Assembly: GCF_963676815.1 (NCBI RefSeq)
Contig: NZ_OY781365.1
Span: forward strand, 2,452,501-2,516,500
Length of the DNA: 64,000 bases
Direction: 5' to 3'
From: an uncultured Draconibacterium sp.
GTDB lineage: Bacteria > Bacteroidota > Bacteroidia > Bacteroidales > Prolixibacteraceae
Part shown: positions 37,124-45,279 of the stretch, piece by piece
Layout: each line of letters starts with the position of its first letter
Position numbering within the stretch: the first letter of the stretch is position 1
The notes under the pieces: generated by a model
What the model was told of the DNA's origin: nothing
The model's input: the letters and a program-made list of their open reading frames with translations, nothing else
Databases searched by the model: none
Program-made: the position numbers and the translations under genes

Positions 37124-37190
37124 AAGTTATAATTAAACAGCATTTAATTACAAATTGTAAACCATGGCGTCCCCCGTCATGGTTTTTTAT
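37124..37190 (+). ncRNA. Candidate short RNA or leader attenuator
   Basis: Between the promoter at 37089-37117 and the terminator at 37159-37190 lies about 65 nt with no ORF. It could be a free small RNA, or a 5' leader whose terminator controls the glycogen genes downstream. It matches no RNA family I recognise. Confidence 0.35.
37159..37190 (+). terminator. Intrinsic terminator upstream of glgB
   Basis: AAACCATG (37159-37166) pairs with CATGGTTT (37178-37185), extended inward by a G-U and two G-C pairs around the loop TCCCC. A run of six T begins at 37183. This is a strong hairpin placed before, not after, an annotated gene on this strand. Confidence 0.6.
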
Positions 37191-37375
37191 TTTGTCTTTT
37201 TTGTTGCAGTCCAAAAACTTACAGCGCATTTGTTTGGTAGGTGTGTTTTTAAGCAATAAAAACATTCTAACGTGCTTCATCATTTTTTCCAAATAATCTT
37301 CATTTTCACGTCTGTTTCTCTATCTTTAAAAAACAAATTCGTAGTTGAGCGAATTAAATGAAAGGAGCCGAACAA

Positions 37376-39394
37376 ATGAAGAAATACCTGCCTAAATTAG
37401 TACAGAATGATAAGTGGTTAGAACCTTATTCCGGAGTAATTTCGGATAGAATGATTCTTGCAGAACGTAAAGAAAAAGAATTGACGGGGGGCAAATCGTT
37501 GGCCGATTTTGCTACCGGGCATTTGTTTTTTGGTTTGCACCGAACTCATTCGGGGTGGGTAATTCGCGAGTGGGCACCCAATGCAACGCATATCTACCTA
37601 GTTGGCACTTTTAACGATTGGCAGGAAAGTGCTGATTATTCTTTTTCACATCTCGATCATGGAGTATGGGAACTTCATCTGGCAACCGATCAATTGGCCC
37701 ACGGCGATTTGTATGCCTTAAATATACATTGGGCTGTGAATCATGGAAAACGAATACCTGCCTGGGCTACACGCGTAGTGCAGGATGAAAATACACACAT
37801 GTTTAATGCCCAGGTTTGGGCACCCGAAAAAGCTTACGAATGGAACAACCCGGATTTTCAGCGCACCGACGAGCAACCGCTGATTTACGAAGGGCATGTT
37901 GGAATGGCCGGCGAAGAGGAGCGTGTGCATACCTACAATGAGTTTCGTGAGCAAATGTTGCCGCGCATAAAAGCCAACGGATATAATGTTATTCAGTTAA
38001 TGGCCATTCCCGAGCATCCGTATTACGGGAGTTTTGGCTACCATGTAAGCAGCTTTTTTGCTGCATCGTCGCGTTTTGGAACGCCCGAGGAACTGAAACA
38101 ATTGATTGATGAAGCGCATGGAATGGGTATTGCAGTAATTATGGATTTGGTGCATTCGCATGCAGTAAAAAATGAAGTTGAAGGCCTCGGAAATTATGAT
38201 GGCACACGCTACCAGTTTTTTCACGAAGGAGGTAAAGGCGTGCATCCTGCGTGGGATAGCTACTGTTTTAACTACGATAAAAATGAGGTGCTACACTTCC
38301 TTTTGTCAAATATAAGCTATTGGTTAAATGAATATAAATTCGATGGTTTTCGTTTTGATGGCGTAACCAGTATGTTGTATTTTAATCATGGTTTAGAGAT
38401 CGCTTTTTCCAACTACGACGACTACTTTAATGCGAATGTCGATCACGAGGCAGTTACCTATTTTAAGCTGGCAAATAAGCTGATGAAAGAGATCAATCCG
38501 GGATCTTTGTCGATTGCTGAAGACATGAGTGGAATGCCCGGACTGGCAACAGCGATTGAAGATGGCGGTTTGGGATTCGATTTCCGGATGGCCATGGGCG
38601 TACCTGATTTTTGGATAAAAATGATAAAAGAAAAGTCGGACGACGAATGGGAAGTTGGCGACATTTTTTACCAGCTTACTTCGAAACGGATGGACGAGCA
38701 GGTGGTGAGTTATGCCGAATCACACGACCAGGCATTGGTAGGCGATAAAACCATTGTCTTTCGCCTGATCGATAAAGAGATGTATTTCTCGATGCGCAAA
38801 GATCAGCCAAACCTGATTGTTGAACGGGGAATAGCTTTGCATAAAATGATTCGCCTGGCAACGGCAAGTTGTGCAGGTGGAGCTTACCTTAATTTTATGG
38901 GTAACGAATTTGGACATCCTGAGTGGATTGATTTTCCGCGCGAAGGAAACAACTGGTCTTACAGTCATGCGCGCCGAATTTGGAGCATCTCCGAAGATCA
39001 GGACCTGAAATTTCATTGGTTGTATGATTTTGATAAAGAAATGATTCAGCTGATCAATCAAAACAAAATACTCTCCATCCCTTCGGTTGACAAGGTTTTG
39101 GAAAATAAGCCGGATAAAGTGCTGGCCTATCACCGAGGACTGTTTTTGTTTGTGTTTAATTTTAATCCAACACAGTCGTTTACCGATTATGGAATTCCGC
39201 TTGGCGCCGGAAAATATCAAATTGTACTGAACAGCGATTCGGGCCGCTTTGGTGGTCACGACCGGGTTGATGAAGAGATAAGTTACTACACTATGCCAAG
39301 TAAAGGAATGGATAGCCAGCACTACCTGAAACTTTACCTGCCGGCAAGAACGGCGTTGGTGCTGAAAAAAGTAGATATTCCGAAAGCAAAGTAA
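37376..39394 (+). CDS. glgB: 1,4-alpha-glucan branching enzyme, GH13_8 (eukaryote-like)
   Basis: A 672-aa enzyme that makes alpha-1,6 branches in glycogen. A CBM48 module (WVIREWAPNATHIYLVGTFN, from residue 60) precedes the GH13 barrel. The nucleophile Asp328 is in FRFDGV, the acid/base Glu382 in SIAEDMSG and the third Asp451 in YAESHDQALVGDK. The wording around YAESHDQALVGDKT and LNFMGNEFGHPEW is closer to eukaryotic GBE1 than to E. coli GlgB, which suggests GH13_8. The start is set at 37376 because AAAGGAG (37361-37367) lies 8 nt upstream; an in-frame ATG at 37358 would put that Shine-Dalgarno sequence inside the gene. The stop overlaps the next start (TAATG). Confidence 0.9.
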   Translation: MKKYLPKLVQNDKWLEPYSGVISDRMILAERKEKELTGGKSLADFATGHLFFGLHRTHSGWVIREWAPNATHIYLVGTFNDWQESADYSFSHLDHGVWELHLATDQLAHGDLYALNIHWAVNHGKRIPAWATRVVQDENTHMFNAQVWAPEKAYEWNNPDFQRTDEQPLIYEGHVGMAGEEERVHTYNEFREQMLPRIKANGYNVIQLMAIPEHPYYGSFGYHVSSFFAASSRFGTPEELKQLIDEAHGMGIAVIMDLVHSHAVKNEVEGLGNYDGTRYQFFHEGGKGVHPAWDSYCFNYDKNEVLHFLLSNISYWLNEYKFDGFRFDGVTSMLYFNHGLEIAFSNYDDYFNANVDHEAVTYFKLANKLMKEINPGSLSIAEDMSGMPGLATAIEDGGLGFDFRMAMGVPDFWIKMIKEKSDDEWEVGDIFYQLTSKRMDEQVVSYAESHDQALVGDKTIVFRLIDKEMYFSMRKDQPNLIVERGIALHKMIRLATASCAGGAYLNFMGNEFGHPEWIDFPREGNNWSYSHARRIWSISEDQDLKFHWLYDFDKEMIQLINQNKILSIPSVDKVLENKPDKVLAYHRGLFLFVFNFNPTQSFTDYGIPLGAGKYQIVLNSDSGRFGGHDRVDEEISYYTMPSKGMDSQHYLKLYLPARTALVLKKVDIPKAK

Positions 39395-40425
39395 TGGCCG
39401 AAACAAAGTTTCAAACCATAGTAGATGTGCCGCGTTTTCCGTGGCAAACAGGTTACCAGAAGAAAAACCTGTTTATGGGGTCGTGTTTTACCGAGAATGT
39501 GGGGGCAAAAATGGAAACCCTGAAATACCCGGTAGACATTAATCCGTTTGGAATTTTGTACAATCCGCTTTCCGTTGCCAACGGCTTGCAGCTATTGCTT
39601 GATGAAAAACAGTTTTCAGCAAATGACCTTGTGGAGCACAACGGGCTTTGGCACAGCTTTAGTCATCACGGTCGCTTTTCGAATACCGAGCAAAATAAAG
39701 CGCTGGACGACATAAATGCTCGCATTAAAAGTTCGGCAACATTTTTAAAGCAGGCCGATTTTCTGTTTCTCACTTTTGGTACTGCCTGGATTTACCGCTA
39801 CAAAAAAACGGGAAAACTGGTTTCTAATTGTCATAAAATACCGGCACGCGAGTTTGTACGCGAACGTTTGCCGGTGCAGCAGATTGTTGAGGTTTACTAC
39901 GATTTGCTGACAAAAATATGGCAGGAAAATCCTGATCTGAAAGTGGTATTTACCGTCAGCCCGATTCGTCACTGGAAAGATGGAGCAATTGAAAACCAGC
40001 GAAGTAAGGCGACGTTGATTTTGGCTATTGATCAGCTTATTCAGGAACTCGGTGTCGGGAAGTGTGCTTATTTTCCATCGTACGAAATTGTAATGGATGA
40101 ACTGCGCGATTACCGTTTTTATGCCGAAGATATGTTGCACATTTCAGAGATGGCTGTAAAGCATATCTGGTGGCGTTTTGAAGCGGCACTAGTTAGCCCT
40201 GAAAGTATTGAAATTGCTAGAGAAGTTCAAAAAATTACCAATGCTGTACAGCATCGGGTAATCAACAAAAAATCGCTTGAATATTCCAAATTTCTCCTTA
40301 GTTTTCTAAAGAAATTGGAGCTACTGGAAAAACGATTCCCGTATCTTAATTTAAAGTTAGAAAAAGAATATTTTAATGTACAGATTGAGGAATTTGGAGG
40401 TAGCGATAAAACAATTGTGAGTTAA
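39394..40425 (+). CDS. GSCFA domain protein
   Basis: A 343-aa protein with the eponymous motif FMGSCFTENVG near residue 29 and a conserved DMLHISEMAVKHIWWRF region near residue 250. GSCFA proteins resemble the SGNH/GDSL esterase fold, with the Ser of GSC as the likely nucleophile and the later His as its partner. The substrate is unknown; a carbohydrate O-ester is possible. The start codon overlaps the glgB stop by 1 bp, so the two are translationally coupled, and four glucan genes follow. No signal peptide, so it is cytoplasmic. Confidence 0.85.
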   Translation: MAETKFQTIVDVPRFPWQTGYQKKNLFMGSCFTENVGAKMETLKYPVDINPFGILYNPLSVANGLQLLLDEKQFSANDLVEHNGLWHSFSHHGRFSNTEQNKALDDINARIKSSATFLKQADFLFLTFGTAWIYRYKKTGKLVSNCHKIPAREFVRERLPVQQIVEVYYDLLTKIWQENPDLKVVFTVSPIRHWKDGAIENQRSKATLILAIDQLIQELGVGKCAYFPSYEIVMDELRDYRFYAEDMLHISEMAVKHIWWRFEAALVSPESIEIAREVQKITNAVQHRVINKKSLEYSKFLLSFLKKLELLEKRFPYLNLKLEKEYFNVQIEEFGGSDKTIVS

Positions 40426-40498
40426 ATCCCTTAACTTAGTAGAGGCAACATCGTTGTAGCTGCTGAACCAATACTCAATTTACCAAAGTGATACTGTT

Positions 40499-42445
40499 AT
40501 GCATTACCTTCAATTTGACAAGGAACAGCTGGTAAATCTTGAATATTCGCTGTTCAAAGAAATATTACGATCAAACAGAGCCGGTTCTTATTTAAGTACT
40601 ACGCTAAATGGCTGCAATACGCGAAAATACCATGGATTGCTGGTGTGCCCCATTGAAAATTTTGGAGGTGAAAAACATGTGTTGCTTTCGTCGCTCGATG
40701 AAACAGTGATACAAAACGAGGCTGAATTTAACCTCGGAATACATCGATATAAGGGCGGAACATACGAACCTAAAGGACACAAATACATACGTAATGTAGA
40801 GTTTGATGCGATACCCAAAATTACTTACCGGGTAGGCGGTGTGGTTCTTACAAAAGAACGACTGCTGGTTGAGAAGGAAGAGCAAATACTGATTAAATAT
40901 ACGCTTGAAGAAGCTACCTCGCCAACAACACTGCGATTGAAACCATTTCTGGCTTTTCGCAATATTCACCAGTTGAGTAAGGCAAATATGTTTGTAAACC
41001 GCAAGTTTGGTAAAGCAAAAAACGGGATTAAAACATGTTTGTATGATGGCTATCCCAATTTGTTTATGCAATGCAGCAAAACGGTTGATTACGTGGCAGT
41101 GCCCGATTGGTATTATGATATTGAGTATTTAAAAGAATTGAACCGGGGTTACGAATACCTGGAAGATCTTTTTGTGCCCGGCTATTTTGAGTTTCCGATG
41201 AAAAAGGGCGAATCGATTGTTTTTGCAGCCGGATTAAAAGAAGCTAACCCGGTGTCGTTAAAACAGCGTTTTACCAAAGAACAAAAAAAGCGTGGCGGCA
41301 AAGAAACGTTCAACAGTGTGTTGGAAAGAGCAGCTCACCAGTTTATTATGCATGAAGGTTATACCGCCGATATTGTTGCCGGTTTTCCCTGGTACAACAG
41401 CATAACACGGCAAACTTTTATCTCGCTTCCCGGCCTGTGTTTGTCGTTTAACGATCCGAGACTTTGTGAGAAAATTCTCGATTCGTACCTCAAATATTTC
41501 AACGATGGCTTCTTCCCCGATCAGATTAAGGATAAAGAGTTACAGTATCATTCGGCCGACAATTCGCTGTGGTTTATTTGGGTAATTCAGCAATATCTCA
41601 AGAAAAAGAACAATCCAAAGTTGCTTTGGAAATTATATGGTGATGTGATTAAGCGGATTCTGAATGCTTATACCGATGGGAATCTCGATTACATAAAAGT
41701 ACTACCCAACGGTTTAATCTATGCCGAAAAGAAAGACACTGCCTTAACCTGGATGAATTCGAGTGTTGACGGGAAAGCCGTTTTGCCGCGCGCAGGAATG
41801 CCGGTAGAGGTTAATGCCTTGTGGTTTAATGCCATTTGTTTTGCATTGGATTTGGCTGATATGGCCGGCGATGGCGACTTTATTACACAGTGGAAACACA
41901 TGGTGAACAAAGTGGCACAGTCGTTTTTGAAAACCTTTTGGAGCGATGGGCATGGTTACCTGGCCGATGTGGTAAAAGACGATCAGCACGAATGGGCAGT
42001 GCGGCCAAATATGGTAATTGCTGTAGCAATGGATTATACACCTTTAACTAAAGAACAACAAAAGCAGGTTTTAAGTGTGGTGAAGCGAAAATTGCTGACA
42101 AACAGGGGGCTGCGAACCTTGTCGCCCGACCATTTGCGCTATTTTGGCAATATAACAGGCGGGCCAAAAGAGCGTGAGTTGGCATTGCATCAGGGAGCAG
42201 TTTGGCCCTGGTTGCTCCAGTTTTTTGTTGAAGCTTATTTAAAAATACACAAGCGCGGTGGTTTGCCTTTTGTGAAACAAATTATGGAAAGTTTTGAAGC
42301 CGAAATGACAGAACATTGTATTGGGAATATCCCTGAAATGTACGATGGCGACCCGCCACATGTGGGGAAGGGAGCAATTTCTCAGGCATGGAATGTGGCA
42401 GGAGTTTCGCATGCGCTCGATTTGGTGCAGAACTACGTAGAGTAA
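40499..42445 (+). CDS. Glycogen debranching enzyme (amylo-alpha-1,6-glucosidase type)
   Basis: A 648-aa enzyme of the archaeal/bacterial GDE type. The N-terminal beta domain carries NGCNTRKYHGLLV (from residue 38), typical of GDE_N. The C-terminal (alpha/alpha)6 barrel (GH133-like, about 270-640) has AGFPWYNSITRQTF, TWMNSSVDG near residue 418 and EVNALWFNA, which contain the probable catalytic acid residues. It removes alpha-1,6-linked glucose stubs. It follows the GSCFA gene by 73 bp in the glycogen cluster. Confidence 0.88.
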   Translation: MHYLQFDKEQLVNLEYSLFKEILRSNRAGSYLSTTLNGCNTRKYHGLLVCPIENFGGEKHVLLSSLDETVIQNEAEFNLGIHRYKGGTYEPKGHKYIRNVEFDAIPKITYRVGGVVLTKERLLVEKEEQILIKYTLEEATSPTTLRLKPFLAFRNIHQLSKANMFVNRKFGKAKNGIKTCLYDGYPNLFMQCSKTVDYVAVPDWYYDIEYLKELNRGYEYLEDLFVPGYFEFPMKKGESIVFAAGLKEANPVSLKQRFTKEQKKRGGKETFNSVLERAAHQFIMHEGYTADIVAGFPWYNSITRQTFISLPGLCLSFNDPRLCEKILDSYLKYFNDGFFPDQIKDKELQYHSADNSLWFIWVIQQYLKKKNNPKLLWKLYGDVIKRILNAYTDGNLDYIKVLPNGLIYAEKKDTALTWMNSSVDGKAVLPRAGMPVEVNALWFNAICFALDLADMAGDGDFITQWKHMVNKVAQSFLKTFWSDGHGYLADVVKDDQHEWAVRPNMVIAVAMDYTPLTKEQQKQVLSVVKRKLLTNRGLRTLSPDHLRYFGNITGGPKERELALHQGAVWPWLLQFFVEAYLKIHKRGGLPFVKQIMESFEAEMTEHCIGNIPEMYDGDPPHVGKGAISQAWNVAGVSHALDLVQNYVE

Positions 42446-42494
42446 ATCAGCAGCAATTAAATATATAGATGTAACCGGAAAATTAGAAGATCAG

Positions 42495-43787
42495 ATGAAG
42501 GTATTAATGTTTGGATGGGAATTTCCTCCCCACATCTCCGGTGGATTGGGGACGGCGTGTTACGGACTTACAAAAGGAATGGCTGAATTGAAAGATATTG
42601 ACGTAACTTTTGTAGTTCCTAAGGCTTTTGGCGACGAAAATCCGTTGCGAATGAAGTTAGTTGGAGCCAACAATATTCCCGTTAACCGAACGACCATTAA
42701 TTTTGAGGAGGGTGGAAAATCAATGGAGTACCTTGAAGTAGATTCGCCCATTCTTCCGTACGTTACCGAAGATGAATTCTGGACATTAAAAAGCAAACGC
42801 TACACGCGCCAGACAAAATTTGTTGAAACCGACGAAGATTCAAAAATAGAATTTAGCGGAGGCTATGGCCCCGATTTATTAAAAGAAATTCGGGATTATG
42901 CTCTTGTGGCCCGTTTAATTGCCGAAGATAATCCCTGCGATATTATTCACGCACACGACTGGTTAACCTATCCCGCAGGAATAGCAGCCAGTAAAGCTAC
43001 CGGAAAACCGCTGGTAATACATGTGCATGCTACCGATTTTGATCGGAGTGGAGGCGATGTAAACCCCAGGGTTTATGCCATAGAGCGCGAAGGAATGGAA
43101 GCTGCCGATAAAGTTATAACGGTAAGCAATTTAACCCGTAAAATAGTAATTGAAAAATACGGAATCTCCCCGGAAAAAGTGGTTACGGTTTACAATGCCG
43201 TTGAGTCGGTAAACAAAGAAAAAGGAACATTGCCGCCCAAAGGTGTAAACGATAAAGTAGTTACTTTTTTAGGACGAATAACCATGCAAAAAGGCCCAGG
43301 TTATTTTGTCGAAGCTGCTAATATGGTGCTGAAAAAAATGCAAAATGCCCGTTTTGTTATGGCCGGAAGTGGCGATATGATGAACGAGATGATTGCACGA
43401 ACGGCTGCACTCGGAATCGCCGACAAATTTCATTTTACCGGGTTTCTGAAAGGGAACGATGTAAACGACCTGTTTAGCATGACCGATGTGTTTGTTATGC
43501 CGTCGGTATCCGAACCTTTTGGAATTGTACCGCTTGAAGCTATGCAGCTAAATGTTCCGGTAATTATATCTAACCAGTCCGGGGTTTCCGAGATATTAAA
43601 ACACGCTATAAAAATAGATTTTTGGGATACTTATGCAATGGCCGATGCTATTTATGGCGTATTGAATTATTCATCACTGGCACAGCATTTTAAGAGCGAA
43701 GGAAAGACAGAGGTGGAAGAATTAAAGTGGACACACTCGGCCACAGAAGTGAGAAAAGTTTACCAGCGTACTTTGCAAGAAAATTAA
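42495..43787 (+). CDS. GT4-type glycogen synthase
   Basis: A 430-aa GT-B glycosyltransferase. The N-terminal nucleotide-sugar/acceptor half opens MKVLMFGWEFPPHISGGLGT, and the second half has the donor-binding EPFGIVPLEAM (E-x7-E). The GGLG loop, HAHDWLTY and the position between debranching and amylase genes argue that it elongates alpha-1,4-glucan from a sugar nucleotide. It is shorter than E. coli GlgA (GT5) and resembles the GT4/GT5 short form common in Bacteroidota. The donor (ADP- or UDP-glucose) cannot be told. Confidence 0.82.
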   Translation: MKVLMFGWEFPPHISGGLGTACYGLTKGMAELKDIDVTFVVPKAFGDENPLRMKLVGANNIPVNRTTINFEEGGKSMEYLEVDSPILPYVTEDEFWTLKSKRYTRQTKFVETDEDSKIEFSGGYGPDLLKEIRDYALVARLIAEDNPCDIIHAHDWLTYPAGIAASKATGKPLVIHVHATDFDRSGGDVNPRVYAIEREGMEAADKVITVSNLTRKIVIEKYGISPEKVVTVYNAVESVNKEKGTLPPKGVNDKVVTFLGRITMQKGPGYFVEAANMVLKKMQNARFVMAGSGDMMNEMIARTAALGIADKFHFTGFLKGNDVNDLFSMTDVFVMPSVSEPFGIVPLEAMQLNVPVIISNQSGVSEILKHAIKIDFWDTYAMADAIYGVLNYSSLAQHFKSEGKTEVEELKWTHSATEVRKVYQRTLQEN

Positions 43788-43797
43788 TCATTTTAGT

Positions 43798-45126
43798 ATG
43801 AAGTCAATTTGTTTGTTTTTTCAAATACATCAACCGTTTAGGCACCGGCGTTACCGTTTTTTCGATATTGGTAACGATCATTATTATTACGACGATTATT
43901 CGAACGAAAGTATTATCAGAAACGTAGCCGATAAAAGTTATTTGCCGGCCAATAAATTATTGCTCGAACTGGCAGAAAAACTGGGAGGGAAGTTTAAAGT
44001 GGCATTTTCGATAACCGGTGTTGCATTAGAGCAGTTTGAACTTTATGCTCCTGAAGTTATCGAATCGTTTCAGGAATTAACAAAAACTGGTTGTATCGAA
44101 TTTCTGGCCGAAACATATTCTCATTCCTTAAGTTCGTTTAAAGATTTTCAGGCTTTTACCGACCAGGTAAAAAAGCACGATGAACAGATTTTCAGATTAT
44201 TCGGCCAGAAACCGTGTGTTTTCCGAAATACAGAAATGATCTACTCCGACGAAATTGGGGAGAAGGTTGCCAAATTGGGTTACTCGGCCATGTTAACCGA
44301 AGGCGCTAAACATGTTTTGGGATGGAAAAGTCCAAATTTCCTGTATGTAAACGCCATAAATCCGCGGCTAAAAGTATTAATGCGCAACTATAAACTCAGC
44401 GACGATATCGGATTCAGATTTTCGGATAAAAACTGGGATGAATACCCGTTAACAGCCGAGAAGTATGTAAACTGGCTTGAAAATGTTGGCGAAAAAGAAG
44501 AGATTATTAACCTGTTTATGGGCTACGATTCGTTTGGTAGCCGCCAGCCAAAAGATGCCGGAATCTTCGAATTCTTAAAAGCATTTTCTGAGCAAATTGT
44601 AAAAAGCAAAACATTGAAATTTGCCACACCATCCGAAGCAGTTGATGACCTTCAGCCGGTTTCAGTGGTTAGTGTTCCTCATCCCATTTCCTGGTCTGAT
44701 GAAGAGCGCGACCTTAGTGCCTGGCTCGGAAATGAAATGCAAAAAGAGGCCTTTGAAAAATTGTATGCAATGAAAGATCAAATGGCCCGAAGCACGGATG
44801 GTGAGCTTCAGAAAGATTGGAATTACCTGCAAGCCAGCGATCACTTCTTTTACATGTCAACCAAGTATTTTGCCGGCAGAGATCCGCATAAATCGTATAG
44901 TAATTTCGATTCGCCTTACGAGGCTTTTATAAATTACATGAATGTGTTGAGCGATTTTAAAATCCGTTTAAATGCGCATGTGCCCGAAAGTGAAGTGGAA
45001 AATGAAATTGCATCGCTTCATCGTTTGCTGGAGGAGAAAGAAGAAAAAATAAAAAGGATGGAAGCCGATTTGCGACGTTTGCAAAAGACGAAAAAGCAAA
45101 AGACGGCTACTCGAAAAAAGAAATAG
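43798..45126 (+). CDS. GH57 alpha-amylase-like enzyme with coiled-coil tail
   Basis: A 442-aa GH57 protein. FQIHQPFR near residue 8 is conserved region 1; Glu146 in RNTEMIY is the probable nucleophile and Asp244 in MGYDSFG the acid/base. The last about 45 residues are a Lys/Glu-rich coiled coil (LLEEKEEKIKRMEADLRRL) ending in a very basic tail, unusual for the family. No signal peptide, so it acts on cytoplasmic glucan. It starts 10 bp after the synthase gene. Confidence 0.85.
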   Translation: MKSICLFFQIHQPFRHRRYRFFDIGNDHYYYDDYSNESIIRNVADKSYLPANKLLLELAEKLGGKFKVAFSITGVALEQFELYAPEVIESFQELTKTGCIEFLAETYSHSLSSFKDFQAFTDQVKKHDEQIFRLFGQKPCVFRNTEMIYSDEIGEKVAKLGYSAMLTEGAKHVLGWKSPNFLYVNAINPRLKVLMRNYKLSDDIGFRFSDKNWDEYPLTAEKYVNWLENVGEKEEIINLFMGYDSFGSRQPKDAGIFEFLKAFSEQIVKSKTLKFATPSEAVDDLQPVSVVSVPHPISWSDEERDLSAWLGNEMQKEAFEKLYAMKDQMARSTDGELQKDWNYLQASDHFFYMSTKYFAGRDPHKSYSNFDSPYEAFINYMNVLSDFKIRLNAHVPESEVENEIASLHRLLEEKEEKIKRMEADLRRLQKTKKQKTATRKKK

Positions 45127-45178
45127 GCAATTTGTTGCTAACATTAAATTCACTTAATGATAATTGTAGAAGAAACAA

Positions 45179-45204
45179 TTTGTTGAAATGAAAATTTATT
45201 TTTG
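45179..45204 (+). promoter_or_regulatory. Promoter of glgP
   Basis: An exact TAnnTTTG box (TATTTTTG, 45197-45204) with TTTG at 45179-45182. The spacer of 14 nt is shorter than usual. The leader to the glgP start would be about 70 nt. This suggests the phosphorylase can be transcribed apart from the cluster. Confidence 0.45.
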
Positions 45205-45279
45205 CAGCTCGCGTTAAGAGAGTTAGCGCACTTAACATGTTCGTTGAGCATGGATCGTAATAAGTAAAATGAGAAGAAA

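Noticed and set aside
37358..37375. Upstream ATG of glgB
   Set aside because: It would place a good Shine-Dalgarno sequence inside the gene; ATG 37376 is 8 nt after that sequence.
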